Shown here: in pieces, positions 1-10,641 of the stretch
Layout: each line of letters starts with the position of its first letter
How positions within the stretch are numbered: position 1 is the first letter of the stretch
DNA from: Lepturacanthus savala
Taxonomy: Eukaryota > Chordata > Actinopteri > Scombriformes > Trichiuridae
Direction: 5' to 3'
DNA length: 64,000 bases
NCBI GenBank assembly: GCA_030544235.1
Contig: CM060462.1
Location: 2,529,501-2,593,500 of the forward strand
Program-made: the position numbers and the translations under genes
The notes under the pieces: model-generated
Seen by the model: only the letters and a program-made list of their open reading frames with translations
What the model was told of the DNA's origin: nothing
Databases searched by the model: none

Positions 1-125
1 AATTAAACAGGATCTCATCACTCACTACAGTCTCCTCGCTTTCAATGTCACTTGAGTGCATGCTGTCTTCTTCATCGTGCAGCAGCACAGCCTTTCTAAA
101 CCCGTTGGTGATGGTTGAGAAAAAG
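1..125 (-). pseudogene. Transposase-like C-terminal scrap, open at window edge
   Basis: Read on the minus strand, this stretch is open with no stop and gives STITNGFRKAVLLHDEED, followed by an acidic Ser/Asp/Glu-rich tail that runs off the left edge. The NGFRKAG-like core with an acidic tail resembles the end of pogo/Tigger (CENP-B-like DDE) transposases, but the match is short. A transposon-terminus-like motif lies directly upstream on the same strand (120-156). That order suggests an internally deleted element rather than a gene. It could instead be a chance frame or a host exon edge. The neighbouring sequence left of the window would decide. Confidence 0.3.
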
Positions 126-156
126 TAGCAGCATAAAGTCCGTAATTTACGGTATT
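120..156. repeat. DNA-transposon terminus-like segment
   Basis: An A-rich run followed by agtagcagcataaagtccg and then taatttacggta resembles the end of a very common teleost non-autonomous DNA element whose terminus carries a 'rooted' TTACGGTA motif. The core ccgtaatttacgg is close to self-complementary. It abuts the transposase-like scrap at 1-125. The opposite terminus is outside the window or lost. Confidence 0.4.
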
Positions 157-241
157 ATTCCCTGTCAAATGTTATTTTAGTGGGTCTTTCCTTATTGGAA
201 TCAAGGGTTTAATGAAACTGTTATGGTTTGGTTTTTGGTTT

Positions 242-764
242 TGTTGCGTGTTCTCTTTTCCCTTATTGTTTTTCCACAGAGCGGCGGGGCGTGGCCTGGG
301 ACGGTCTGCGGCTCAGGACGAGACACAGCTGGCTGAGATCTGCAATCACCAGGTCCCATTATATACCCGGAAGCAACGTTACACCGGCGCCGGAGTATAC
401 TAGCCTATGTCGCCTGTGACCTATGACCAAGCCTCGTCCCGGTACCAGCCTACGTGTTCGCCGACGTTTCCCTGTGTTTTTGGATTATTCCTTTTTTGTG
501 CACTTACCGTTTTTTCCTTTTTCGCTACAGCTCCTCCTGCCTTCCTCCGCTTCACGCCGTCCCCTATTCCAGAGAACCTGGCTCCACCGTTCCTGGCTGC
601 CTTCCCCCCAGCCAGCGCCCTTAGTTTATTTTGCACACCTTTTGTTGGAATAAACCTCTTTTTTCTCCGCACACCCGTCTCTGTCTCTGCTCTGGGGTTC
701 CGCAAAAACCAAACCGTCTCAGAAACGTCGCTGTGTTGTCAACTATAGGGCCCTTGAGGCAACA
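242..764 (+). repeat. LTR-like block (degenerate solo LTR)
   Basis: A GC-richer block in AT-rich DNA has the order expected of a retrotransposon LTR. There is a TATA-like ttatatac at 359-366, a C/T-rich middle, an AATAAA signal at 649-654 about 290 bp downstream, and then a C/T-rich U5-like stretch with gtctctgtctctgctctggg. Candidate ends are TGTTGC at 242 and GCAACA at 759-764, a 6-bp inverted pair. The 5-bp flanks do not match (ggttt and tattg), so the exact ends are uncertain. This style fits fish Ty3/gypsy-type LTRs. No internal retroviral-type coding region adjoins it. Frames inside it (for example 407-748) are spurious. Confidence 0.55.
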
Positions 765-2193
765 TATTGGCTTGAAATGGTTAAACTACTTTCTGGATTC
801 CACGTTTTAATACATGCACAGTAGGTCAGTGTCATGTTGTGACCAGTGGAGCAGTCCATAGAGGATGTACATCTTCTAATGACACACTCACAGATGTGAA
901 AACCCACCTTTTTTCAGTGCTGGTCACTCTTTGACTCTTTGCACCAGTTTATGTCTCAGCTCAACTTTCTCTCTAATTGGAATTTACTGCACTGTGTTGC
1001 GAAATGTTTGTTCCTTTTTGTGTTGATTTTCTCTTCGGATGCATGTTTTTAATTGCATCTAAATTAATTTAAACTGTTTTTTGTACAGTAACATCTTTAT
1101 CCTTTTCTGTTGTTGCACCATTGAGGGCTGGGAACACATTTTAAGGTATGCAAAAAAAGAAAAAAAAATGCAAATGTAATAACTGAGCCAATTATGTAAT
1201 AAGATATTACCAAAAACCTATTTCCCTATCAGTTCAGGGCTTTTGGGCAATTATTATGTTATTGGCTTATTACAATGTAAAGAGGGCAGATTTATTGTTA
1301 TCAGCTGTTATTTCGTTATCGGCCAACACAGGTGTATACAAATGTTTGACGCTTATCAAAACTAAACTCAAATATACTTCTGGGATATTGTAGAAACAGT
1401 TACCTTCAAATGTGAATTGTTTGGGTAATATGAGAATGGAAAAATCCCAATGTCATTGGTGCCGAAGCCATGAAAAATAGGTCTAAGTGCTGTGGCTGTG
1501 AGTGAACTGCAAAAGAAATGTTGAGTTTTTTTTTCTCGCATCAACTCATAAACATTTAATTTCCATCTCCTCAGCCTGAGCTGGCACATAGGACAGTCCC
1601 ACACAAAGTCAAATTATATGGGCCACTGCTTCACAGACAAATGTCGAGAATTAGCATCTGAATATGTATTGTGCCCCAATCTCCCACACCAGCACATTCT
1701 AATATAAATATACACCCTTACTGGAAGTCTCAGCTGGCTTCCTCAAATGAGACCAGATTACCTTTTTATTATGTTATGTCTACACATTTTTAACGCAGAG
1801 TTGCTCAAGGTTACAATAGGCCATTTATTAAACTGTAATGGATGTTCTAGTTGATACATTCTGCTATGAAATTGCACTCCGGCTGGCTGAACTGGAGTCT
1901 GATGGATGATTTTCTCATGAGGATGCAGTATGTATAACACACTATTGTTTTTGTGTTTTCAGGAGTACAGTCTCTAAATTTTCAATATTACGTCCAATTT
2001 TCGAACAGACGTTTTTCAGTCATCTGCAACTTTTTTGATTTGCTGGCATTCATCCTTTTCAATACATATGCTGAGGAATATATACACAGTATGGCATAAA
2101 AGAAAATAGCACATAAACAGGTTTATTACTGAAATTAATTAAGGTTTCATTCCATTTATTGTAGCAGAAGCTGCACAGTGGATGTCTTTCAAA
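765..2193. other. No gene recognised
   Basis: AT-rich DNA. 1160-1300 holds short repeated words such as caattatgtaataag and related TTATTAC strings, which could be an old transposon. Minus-strand frames at 1368-1604 and 1758-1940 show no recognisable domain. Confidence 0.5.
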
Positions 2194-2338
2194 GCAGCCA
2201 TTTTGATGTGAAATAGTAGGTAAACACAGGTGTTATTAATGACATTAATTAAGGCTCTGCATCTCAATAATTTAGAACCTTCATTAAGGTCATTAGAAAC
2301 ACCTGTTTTCCTACTATTTCATGTCTTGATGGCTGCTG
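2194..2338. mobile_element. Fold-back MITE with about 60-bp inverted arms
   Basis: The left arm (2194-2254) and right arm (2279-2338) are inverted copies of one another over about 60 bp. The left arm starts gcagccattttgatgtg and the right arm ends catcttgatggctgctg-like sequence. The shared core aaatagtagg/cctactattt is identical. Only about 24 bp separates the arms, so the unit can fold almost completely. It has no coding capacity, which fits a miniature inverted-repeat element. Target-site duplication is not clear; the flanks read caaa on the left and tgcaaa on the right. Confidence 0.7.
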
Positions 2339-3645
2339 TGCAAATGGCGTATTGTTTAAATTAGCTGAAGGAACCCAGTGACCTCATGTACATGCCAGCA
2401 TAGCTTCAACAAGCACCTGTAACGGTCTGCAGACCTAAAACCTTCAGATGAGAATTAACTATACTTCACTGACACAGAAGATATATATATATATATGAAA
2501 CTGAAAAGTTTAAAACACTTTGGTTTAAAGTTTGTTGCTGAACCAAATACAGCTAACTCAGCTAGTTACTTCTTTTTCACTTATTAAAGAGCGTTTTCTA
2601 CTTTTTGTTGAAATAAAGTTTAAAGAAATCTTGCTGAAAGCAACCATGAGGGTACGGTGTTATGTTCGGCTCATCTAAAAGCTGGAAATTCTGAAAATTC
2701 AGCGTCTGCCTTGAGCTGAAACGAAGCCACACTGACCCTGTTCCCAGGATTACGGGCAGCTATTGTACAAAGAGGTTAAAAGATCACATACCTAGTCTGG
2801 GTCCAGGCATAAAAAGAGATCATTAATATATTTAAATTCATCCTGTTTAATAGGAATTCTTGGAAGCTTCAGCAAAAGTATAAGAAGTACAAGTTCTCTT
2901 TCCCTGGTTCTGCTGCTGAGGCCAAAAAGATTATTTTCTCATCTGCTTTTGCCTTTTTTTGTCACAGTGAGCAATCAGTCAGCAATTTGACATAGACACC
3001 ATTATATCATATTCCTACTTATTCAGATCAGTGACAACCTTCAATGATTAAACTCTCCCAGGATGGAAAACTCTTCAACGGAGGTTAAAATAAAGCACAA
3101 TGCGGCACTATGAAGAGGCTCAGACTTCAAACAGCGAATATGGTCAAATTGAAATAGCAGCACAGTAATAACATGTAGGTGTGTGTGCCGCTCCCAGTTG
3201 TGGTCAAATGATTGTTTGGTGCTGTTTGTTTGCATATCTCCTCTGAAACTGTGATCTGTGCATCTCAGGATAAGAAATCCGTAAAAGTAAAGGAAGTTGA
3301 ACTAGCTGCTCATTTGTGTGGGTTTGTGAATGTAGCTGCAGGTTATAGGTGAGTCTGCCAGTGATTTGTTTGTTGCTGCTTGTTTCCAGCGGTGACGAGG
3401 AGTGGAGGGTTGGGAGCAGCGCGAGCTAAGCAGGGACTGATTACTGGACCACCTCCCCCCAAACCCCAGTACACACACTGGACAGGTCTGGACAACACAT
3501 TTAGGGATTTTAGTTTCATTACCAGAAAGGGGAGATCCAATCATCCTTTTCATGATAATGTTTTATTAGTTGATTACCAGCCAGTAGCTAATTAATTGTA
3601 GCTTTTTTAAATCTATCCATGTGCAAATAAATAGGATTATATGTA
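2339..3645. other. No gene recognised; short AT microsatellite
   Basis: Contains an (AT)8 run at 2481-2496. A GC-richer patch at 3390-3500 is open in several frames on both strands, but the translations (Pro/Gly-rich) match no family I know. Otherwise AT-rich unique-looking DNA. Confidence 0.5.
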
Positions 3646-3990
3646 AGTCAGTCATTTTCTATACCTGCTTATTCCACATTAGGGTCACATGGTCTGCTGG
3701 AGCCAATCCCAGTGCATTATGGTGAGAGGCAGGGACACACCCCAGATGGTCGCCAGCCAATCGTGGGGCACACACACCATTCACACCTACGGGCAATTTA
3801 GAGTCTCCAATTAACCTCAGCATGTTTTTGGACTGTGGGAGGAAGCCGGAGTACCCGGTGAAAACCCACGCAGACACGGGGAGAACATGCAAACTCCACA
3901 CAGAAAGGTCCCAGACCCAGGACCAAGGAGGTCTTGAACCTGTGACCTTCTTGCTGTGAGGCAACAGCATTAACTCCTGCTCCACGGTGT
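3646..3990 (-). mobile_element. tRNA-derived SINE, copy 1 (near full length)
   Basis: Read on the minus strand, it begins near 3990 with a pol III A-box-like region (gttaatgctgttgcctcaca) and a B-box-like ggttcaagacc about 30 bp on. The body includes ctttctgtgtggagtttgca, cccacagtccaaaaacatgc and cactgggattggctcc. It ends in ggtatagaaaatgactgac at 3646. The same head, body words and tail occur in the copies at 12408 and 35498. This is a very widespread teleost repeat. No target-site duplication was evident. The 108-codon minus-strand frame inside it is not a gene. Confidence 0.85.
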
Positions 3991-4136
3991 TGGGATTTTG
4001 GTTTTGGGGAGTTTGAGATCTACAGTGTCTATATCTTGCTACGGCCTCATTCAGATTCAGGGTTCAGTGTTTACAACATTTTGCTATAACTTGCTCAAAA
4101 TCAGCCTAAAAATAAATAAATTCTAGAATGAGAGCA

Positions 4137-4300
4137 TAAGTCAAGTCAATTTTATTTGTATAGCCCAAAGTCACAAATCACAGGTACGATAACAGTTTGT
4201 ACAACACAACACCCCCCTCACATCGTACAAGGCCCAGTCTATGATTGGCCATAGACAGAACTTAGGGCCTTAGCAAAGGGCCAATTGCAGTTTGTCTTTA
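4137..4300 (-). mobile_element. Retroposon 3'-end fragment (AGTCAAGTCAATTTTATTTG family)
   Basis: It starts agtcaagtcaattttatttg, followed by tatagcccaaagtcacaaat, a signature of a common teleost retroposon. Its 3' tail, on the minus strand, ends in ...aataaaattgacttgact. The copy at 53281-53720 shares the same start and is much longer. The copy here loses similarity near 4300. The LINE or SINE class is uncertain. Confidence 0.65.
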
Positions 4301-5207
4301 AAAAATATTGTTCTCTTGAAATTCCTGTTGTGTATGGGGTTGTCTGGTGTCTTTGCTGATGTTGAAGTGAAAGCACCATCATCCAGCAGCTCAGGATCTC
4401 AGCAGGTCAGACAGAAAGGACTATTTCTGCTCGGTTTATAGAGGTCACATCAACCATTATGCAAACACTGGGATGTATGAATTTATATTACAATCAGGCT
4501 CTGGCTCCAAACCAAGTGCTTTAGGAACTTGCTGTCCAGTAGGTAACAGCACAAATGGAAACGTGTGATACAAAATAGAGCTTTAATCCACAACAATTCA
4601 ACAGGAGCATATTTCACTCCCTGCAGAATACCACACAATGAAGGTCAGAGTTAATTATGTTATTGTTCTTGTGCACAGAGAAGAGGAAGTGAGACAACAA
4701 CACAGAGCTGCTGCAATATGTGAAGGGCGGATGAATGTTTCATGCAGTGCAGCTGAGACCTGAATGATGCCTTGCTGTGGAAAATTGAGGCTCAATCAAA
4801 CAAATAATGCACATTTACTTGTTTTGTTCTTGAAATTGCACAAAATTGTTGTGTTCTGGTTTTGTTCAGTTCCTGTTTTTGATTGCACTGTAATCCATAA
4901 TTTGTACACTTAGACATTTCAGAGTGATTTTTGTAGTTTTTTATAACTCTCTTTAATGAATTTATTTTCCCAAAGGAAACACATTTTCTAAGATGTGAAC
5001 TTAAAAAAATATGTGTATCTACTGTGTATTCACACAGTGCTTTTAATTCGCCTAGCATCCCAATACTGATGTTTAAAAAGCGCTAATTAAAGTTAGAAAT
5101 CATAATATGAAGTCATTACAAACAATTTGATTATCAAAATCATAAACAATACTACTGTACTGAAGTAATGCTAATGCCTTTTCCACCGTTTCTCTCATTT
5201 CCTTTAT
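4301..5207. other. No gene recognised
   Basis: Unique-looking AT-rich DNA. The minus-strand frame 4792-5058 (88 codons) has no recognisable domain or compositional sign of coding. Confidence 0.5.
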
Positions 5208-5345
5208 TTGGTCTTTTTAATTTTCATAATTTACAGACTATTGAGAGCACCTAAAATTAAGCCACGCCAACTAAATTTAGATAGAAAAACATATACAGGC
5301 CACACTATAAGCTGCAGGTGTCCACATTGCAACAAGATATTTAGA
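5208..5345. repeat. Decayed DNA-element segment ('TATAAGCTGCAGGTGTCCAC' family)
   Basis: Contains taagccacgccaactaaatt and, about 50 bp later, tataagctgcaggtgtccac, followed by attgcaacaagatattta. These paired words are hallmarks of a common teleost non-autonomous DNA repeat built from alternating 'ataagccgcac' and 'ataagctgcagg' phrases. The terminus style matches the motif at 120-156. The 61-codon frame crossing it contains CPHC but is not a zinc finger. Confidence 0.5.
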
Positions 5346-5936
5346 AACTTACCCTTTTTCATGAATACACTTGTCAACCACAAGCAAAAATAAGCAATGG
5401 TGCACTCCCAGTGCTAGGTCCACACAGCGATCTAACAAAAAACAAAGGTTGTGGAGCTTGATGAAGCAATGGAACTCTTTCGTGACCTCTCACAGTCCCA
5501 CTGTCAGGCAATTACCGTAAATCAATCAAATCCCCAAACAATCCCATGCTACAGTCTCTACTGCCCTCGTGTGATCAAACCACATGGAGGAACGCGGCTG
5601 CTTAAAAAAAGTTCTTGATGCCCATCTTCATCTTCTTCCTGTCTTCTAAAACCACTGACGTCTTCTTCTACAGTGTTGGAATCAAACAGCTTTAGATATA
5701 TAACTAACATGTTCCTTGGTGCGAACTGTCTGTCTCGCTCTTGTGTGTCCTGTTAGAGTGCCCCTGGAGGCCGTGGGGTTCAAAGCATGTGAAAAAAGAA
5801 GTGGTTTATCGTCTGCAAATTACAGTGAGCTCTGTAGCATTTGAAGTAATAAAAGTGCTTTACAGATTGCTGTTGTAATTATTATAATTCACAATTAGAT
5901 GGAACAAATGGGACAGAATTTAGGGAGGATGTTCAC
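5346..5936. other. No gene recognised
   Basis: Unique-looking DNA. A ttaccgtaaat at about 5513 may be the decayed far terminus of the 5208-5345 element. Confidence 0.45.
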
Positions 5937-6260
5937 TGTTATGACTCTAGGTGAGTTTCTTTTCTTGTGTGTGTGTGTGTGTGTGTGTGTGAGTGGGTGT
6001 GTCTGAGTGATTGGATGATTGTATTCAGGTGCGGCCAGAGGCAGAAGACTACTTAAGGGAGAAGATCAAGCAGCCAGTGGTTCCAGTCCTCTGCTCCCAA
6101 CTCTTTTGTACCTTAGAGTCACAGCAGTAGGGGTGGGCTGCCGTTTTCTTTGAGTGCCACCTTTGGAATCTGGTCTTTTGGAGTTTCTTTGGGCTTGGGA
6201 GTGGGGGAAGGTCCCAACTAATTCATGTTTGGTCCCGGATCCCTAGACGGGGCTGTAACA
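5937..6260 (+). repeat. Probable solo LTR (324 bp)
   Basis: The block starts TGTTATGAC and ends GGCTGTAACA, so it has TG...CA ends within a 5-bp inverted pair TGTTA/TAACA. Inside are a GT microsatellite (5966-5991), gtgcggccag, a TATA-like tacttaagg at about 6050, and a G/T-rich second half with ggtcccaactaattcatg. The flanks tcac and tcat match at 3 of 4 positions, which could be a mutated 4-bp target duplication. No AATAAA was seen. No internal region adjoins it, consistent with recombination to a solo LTR. The superfamily (Ty3/gypsy likely) is inferred. Confidence 0.55.
5966..5991 (+). repeat. (GT)n microsatellite
   Basis: About 13 uninterrupted GT units inside the probable LTR at 5937-6260. 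Confidence 0.95.
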
Positions 6261-6589
6261 TCATCAATCCGTAACATGATCAATGTGTGAGAGAAGTACA
6301 ATTGACAGGATGAAGCATTTAAGGGATTAAAATGGCCAGCAGACATGTTTTAGAGCCGTTTTGCAGACAAGCATGTAGTTTTAGCATTACCATGATCTTC
6401 CAAAGTTAAAAGAAAAGTAACAAAATACATCAGTGAAATCATATTTGAACTAATGGCCATATTGTTGGTGACTGGTGCTGTGTAGGCACGAGCCCTCATA
6501 GTAGATTACATACATTCTGCAGCAAGTGCACGATGTAGGATGAGGTGAAAATTAAGCAGAGCAGAAACAGGTGCATTCACCCAAGTGTC

Positions 6590-6625
6590 GGATCTGGCCA
6601 GCAGGCCGCCTGTTGGGAAACCCTG
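6590..6625 (-). repeat. hAT-like terminal inverted repeat fragment
   Basis: On the minus strand this reads CAGGGTTTCCCAACAGGCGG followed by cctgctggccagatcc. A CAGGGGTT(C/T)CCAAC start running into a GCGGCCCG-GGGCC phrase is typical of hAT-superfamily termini. The partner terminus and the 8-bp duplication were not found, so this is an isolated end. Confidence 0.45.
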
Positions 6626-7022
6626 CTCTATATAGTCATCGCCATCATTAACCTAGTGAACTGCTGACCTGAGAGAGTATGTGCAATTCATTCTGCCCTC
6701 TTCAAATTATCTGGCAAATTAACTCCTCCAATTTCAGGACGAGGCAATTACCTCAATCATCTGAGAACTCCAATTTGTGTCTCATCTCCATGACTAATAC
6801 ACAAAGCTCCAATATACTCATGTCAGTATATTTTTAAACACGTTCCTTTTGATTTTTGTCATAATCTCCTCATTTTGTCAGGGAAAAATAAGTTTCCAAT
6901 TGACAGCTCTGGATCTACATCAGGCCATAATCTGACTTTGCAGCATTTCAGTGCAAATATATTAGGATTTTCACATCCAAATATTTTATTTTACTGTCAG
7001 TTCTTTACATTTTATTGAAATT
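6626..7022. other. No gene recognised
   Basis: AT-rich, unique-looking DNA between a hAT-like end and a LINE fragment. Confidence 0.45.
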
Positions 7023-7285
7023 TTGTTCCTCACAGTCCCATGCTCAGACAAAAACAGGACAACAATAAGGAAGTGCACAGGTGAGAGTGGAGTTGGGAGA
7101 ATGTTCAATATCCTGACGGCCTGGAGGATAAAGGTGTTGCTGAGGGTGGTGGTCCAGGAACGGAGGCTCCTGTACCTCCTCCCAGAGGGCAGGAGGCTGA
7201 ACAGATTGTGTGCAGGGTGGTTTCCATCACTTACAATTATGATCACTTTGTGGATGAGGCAGGTGGTGTATATGTCTTGTACCAA
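7023..7285 (-). pseudogene. CR1/L2-like LINE ORF2 C-terminal fragment
   Basis: The minus-strand frame 7285-6986 is open for 99 codons. It contains DGNHPAHNLFSLLPSGRRYR, then SLRSW, TTTLSNTFILQAVRILN. The block LLPSGRRYRxxR...NSFxPQAxxLLN is a hallmark of the extreme C-terminus of teleost CR1/L2-type LINE reverse transcriptase proteins. The reverse transcriptase core lies further upstream in a full element and is missing here, so this is a 5'-truncated insertion as is usual for LINEs. The plus-strand frame over the same DNA (7023-7313) is a shadow. Confidence 0.8.
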
Positions 7286-7919
7286 TGATCATACAATCCA
7301 GGAGCTGAACTGATGTAGATTTCATATTATATGCAAAACCACTTCAGATCCAGTACATAAAATCTGTTCAGTAGGAAAAACACAACTTCACATAAAGAAT
7401 ATCAACTTTTTAAATGAAGTATTGTTTATAATGGGATCAAAACAACTTCTGAAATTGACACTTGACTTGAAGGGTCAGAATTTTCCTGTTGCTGCTGTAA
7501 AATTCTCACAAATCTTCCTCAGTCTTTGACATTTCTGTTCAATTACTAATTCAGTGAATCCCTCTAGGCAATGCCACTTTGCTCTGTATTCATTATTAGA
7601 GACATTCATCCCAGTGGCCTTCATCTCCCCCTGCCAGCTTTAACCTCTTTCTCCCTTTCAGTGCCTAATTTTTCTCCTCATATTTACTCCTTCTTCTCCC
7701 TGTCGTTTACAGTGAACCTGTTTCAGTGAAAGAAGACTCATAGCTAAAATCTAGGCCATCTATCCTCTTTCCCTCTCAGCTCTTTCCCTCCAGTGTTCGT
7801 TTCTTTTGTCCCTTTTCTTTATTAATGACATGGTTTGACTCTTTTTAACCTCACTCACATCAATATATTCCAGTGCATCAAATATCAACGTTTTTTAGCA
7901 CCCGACAGCGTCTGACTGA
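7286..7919. other. No gene recognised
   Basis: Unique-looking DNA, with a C/T-rich stretch around 7620-7830 (many ctct and tttc words) and no clear repeat unit. Confidence 0.45.
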
Positions 7920-8060
7920 ACGTGACAACGCTGTGGTTAAGGTCTGGATAGGTTTAGGCACACACACAAAAAAGTAATTAGGGTTAAAGATCATAGTCCT
8001 GGTTAAAATTATGAAAAATACACCATGAAAGCGTAAAGGTATTATTTGGGTTACGCAGCT
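7920..8060 (+). repeat. MITE-like family 'gtttaggcacaaaa', copy 1
   Basis: Contains cgtgacaacgctgtggttaa, then ggtttaggcacacac, an AAAA run, tagggttaaagatcatag and ggttaaaat. This chain of words is a frequent teleost repeat. A second copy in reverse orientation is at 53765-53960 (tgtgacaacgtgtggttagg on the minus strand). The ends are not defined. Confidence 0.5.
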
Positions 8061-8224
8061 TCAATATCATGAAACCAATTCATGGATAATTACTTCTAAG
8101 ACAGATAAGACAAATGCTCAACATTCCAACTGCTGCCAGAGGTTTTTAGAGAGTTTTGTCAGGTGAACATAAATATATGCAATTGTCAGAATGATAAATA
8201 CTTTGGTTTAACAGTTTAAGTTCA

Positions 8225-8450
8225 TCCTCTAAAACACAGCTGTCAAACTTTCTGTCATGTTTTGTCACTGTTGTCTGGTTTTCTGGTGTTTTGGTTGTTT
8301 CTCTGTTATCTTCTGTGTCTAGTTCCTGTTTTATTTTGAAATAAGTTGCTCGATATATATCTCGTGTCCTTTTACTTCCTTGTTGTCTGACATATTTCAC
8401 CTGCATCTTGTTCTACACCTGTCTCTCTTCAGTAATTAGTTCAGTTTAGG
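8225..8450 (+). repeat. Possible decayed LTR-like repeat
   Basis: A T-rich run contains gtttcctgttttattttgaa-like wording (gttcctgttttattttgaaa), tctcgtgtccttttacttcc and tcacctgcatcttgttctac. This composition and these words are common in teleost LTR-type repeats. No TG...CA ends or poly(A) signal were defined. The minus-strand 86-codon frame over it is not a gene. Confidence 0.3.
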
Positions 8451-9189
8451 GGCCTGGGGGCGCCTTTGTGGTTCTTCATTTCCATGTCATGCACAAAAAT
8501 AAGGTTAGCACACACCTACTCGATTAACTCATGCACATTTGCTGAAATGACTGATGCTGTTAAGGACCATATCTATTGGACTGTAGGAGGAAGCTGACAC
8601 ATACATAACCCAAATACAGAGCAGCTTCTCCATAATAAGGTCTCAGAGTGTTTCCACACCACTAGTTTGATTATTTGGTCTGCATCAGGCAATACAGATT
8701 TTACTGATTAGCATATAGATTCCTGTGCGGTTCACTTTCACAGCTGCAAACTAACTAAAATTGGTCTGATTGACGTTTCATGAATGTTTATCTTCCAGGA
8801 GTAATATGCGGCAATTCTAACTCACTATGGAGTGACACATTCGCACATTGCTACTTGCCTTTATCTTTGTGTATTACATCTCCTGTATTGGCCATTTCTG
8901 GCAAAATAGCAAATTCCAAAATGAGTCACGGCTGTGTCTTGAAAACAATCTGTGGATTATTGGAATCACCGAAGATGCATAAGTGTTTCATTTCAGGCAG
9001 AGACGATGCGATATCATGAATGAGGTCATATGGGACAAACATAGTTTCAAAGAACCACAAGGTAGGCTATGGAATAATAAGTTTTCCCTCGTTTGGACCC
9101 GAGTTTGCATTCTCAACAGAGGGACACCAAAGTTTGTCATTTGGTGTGGAGTCAAGCAGAGCGAGACCACCTTTCTTCCCAGGTCTCTG
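8451..9189. other. No gene recognised
   Basis: Several overlapping frames on both strands (8780-9371) show no domain. Part of 9060-9189 may belong to the transposon fragment that ends at 9319. Confidence 0.4.
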
Positions 9190-9319
9190 TCCGGTTGATT
9201 GAATGCACACCCAAGTGCGATTGATGTTTTCACACCAACGCAAATGAACTGAACTAAGCGCATTTGGTTCAAATGGACCGTTTGTTGCACACCAACTGCT
9301 GTTGGTGTGAAAGCACCCT
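9190..9319 (-). repeat. Non-autonomous DNA transposon end ('gtgtgaaagcaccc')
   Basis: The segment ends ggtgtgaaagcaccct at 9319; on the minus strand this is AGGGTGCTTTCACACCAAC, a familiar teleost transposon terminus. CACACCAAC appears at 9231-9239 and 9288-9296, with its complement at 9301-9309. The last two form a perfect 9-bp stem with a TGCT loop. The words gaactgaactaagcgcattt and ggttcaaatggaccg fit the same family. The other end was not located. Confidence 0.5.
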
Positions 9320-10639
9320 CAGACAGAAGAGACCAATACAGAACCATCTGGATGTGAAGCCCAAACTCCATCTTTACAGAAGTCTGAATGATTAATGATT
9401 GTAGTTATTCCAACCGATTACATTGCAGGTTAAAAACAAGTGCAGGAGAGGTTTGAAAGGAAGTAGCCAACTTTAGTTCATTTCATTGACCCCTTTTTTG
9501 CCCTCAGTGCCATTTTCATGAGGATATGTCTGGGCCTAATGAGGCACATTCTTCATCATTCCCCTAAAAGTTCCTTTCTCATTCCTCAAATGCCCCAGGT
9601 CACCCCTCTGGTAACCTTGAATGTTACCCTAATCTTACACGACAGAGAAGTGCTCCTTTTTCCTTTTCGCCCTTGCTCCTTCGAGAGTCTGTGCACGCCA
9701 CTAGAGGCCAATGACATCTGCTGCTGTCTAATGACCACCGGGAGGTTCTTCCAGGGAAAAAATGCTGCACCACACGGAAGAGCAGAATGTGCCTCACTCG
9801 CTTCCCACCTCCAGGTCAACATCATCTGATGAAGACCGCAGAAAGAGCTTAAAGTGAAAGTCTGATGTCATCGGGCAGCATTTTATATGCCCTAGGTAAG
9901 AGGTTGAGGAGAGTTTGTGTCACAGGGAGTAGCACTGCATAAAAGTCATTTCTCATTGATCATGTTACTTTGTCAGTCCCTAAAATAAAATAAAAAGTGG
10001 GAGAGGAGACAAAGCTCAGTGCCTGCTGGCCCTGGGCCAGTTTAAACCACAAATATATCTCCTGCAAACACATCAAACTGCTTTGCAGACAGTGGCTTCC
10101 ACAGTGGAGCTCAAAGCTGAATCCACTGCTACTTTATGGTGACAGATCCATCATTTTCTACAAAACACTCCAAATTCTGATTTGTAAACTTTCATGTGTG
10201 CAAGTTGGAGCACAAACTGACAGACTTTCTGGCTGACCAAAGTTCTGCAAATACTGTGCCCACCAACACGATGTCAGCATCAAAACAACAGTTTGATGTC
10301 AACATTAATCAATATTTGTCCGGGACTGAATTGACTTATAATCCTTTGACAGATGAAGTTGCAATGGGATCCATCAAAAGCCTTAACATCAAGGGTTTGA
10401 GCTTATTCTGAAATATGCCGCATCTTTCACTGTGCTGCTTTGCAATAAATCTTCTTTACTGTGAGACTCACTGGTTTACACAGAAAATAAATTTCTTTTA
10501 ACCAGTGTGTTCCAAGAAGCAAGTTCAGTGATTAATTATTTGTATTATGCTGCTGAAGAAAACCTAGAACAAGTCTTTACAGTGCAAAGAATCAGTGTTT
10601 ATGATGACAAAGGCTTTTGTTTTTCTCAGCAAAGTTACC
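9320..10639. other. No gene recognised
   Basis: Unique-looking DNA. Frames at 9518-9829 (+, 103 codons), 9586-9825 (-) and 9997-10411 (+) overlap one another. They lack conserved motifs and are taken as chance. Confidence 0.5.
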
Positions 10640-10641
10640 TA

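Noticed and set aside
3659..3985. 108-codon minus-strand frame rich in Trp and Pro
   Set aside because: Lies wholly inside SINE copy 1.
5208..5393. CPHC...H motif suggesting a C2H2 zinc finger
   Set aside because: Spacing to the next His does not fit a C2H2 finger, and the DNA is a common non-coding transposon-derived phrase.
7023..7313. 96-codon plus-strand frame
   Set aside because: Antisense shadow of the LINE ORF2 tail, whose minus-strand translation has the family signature.
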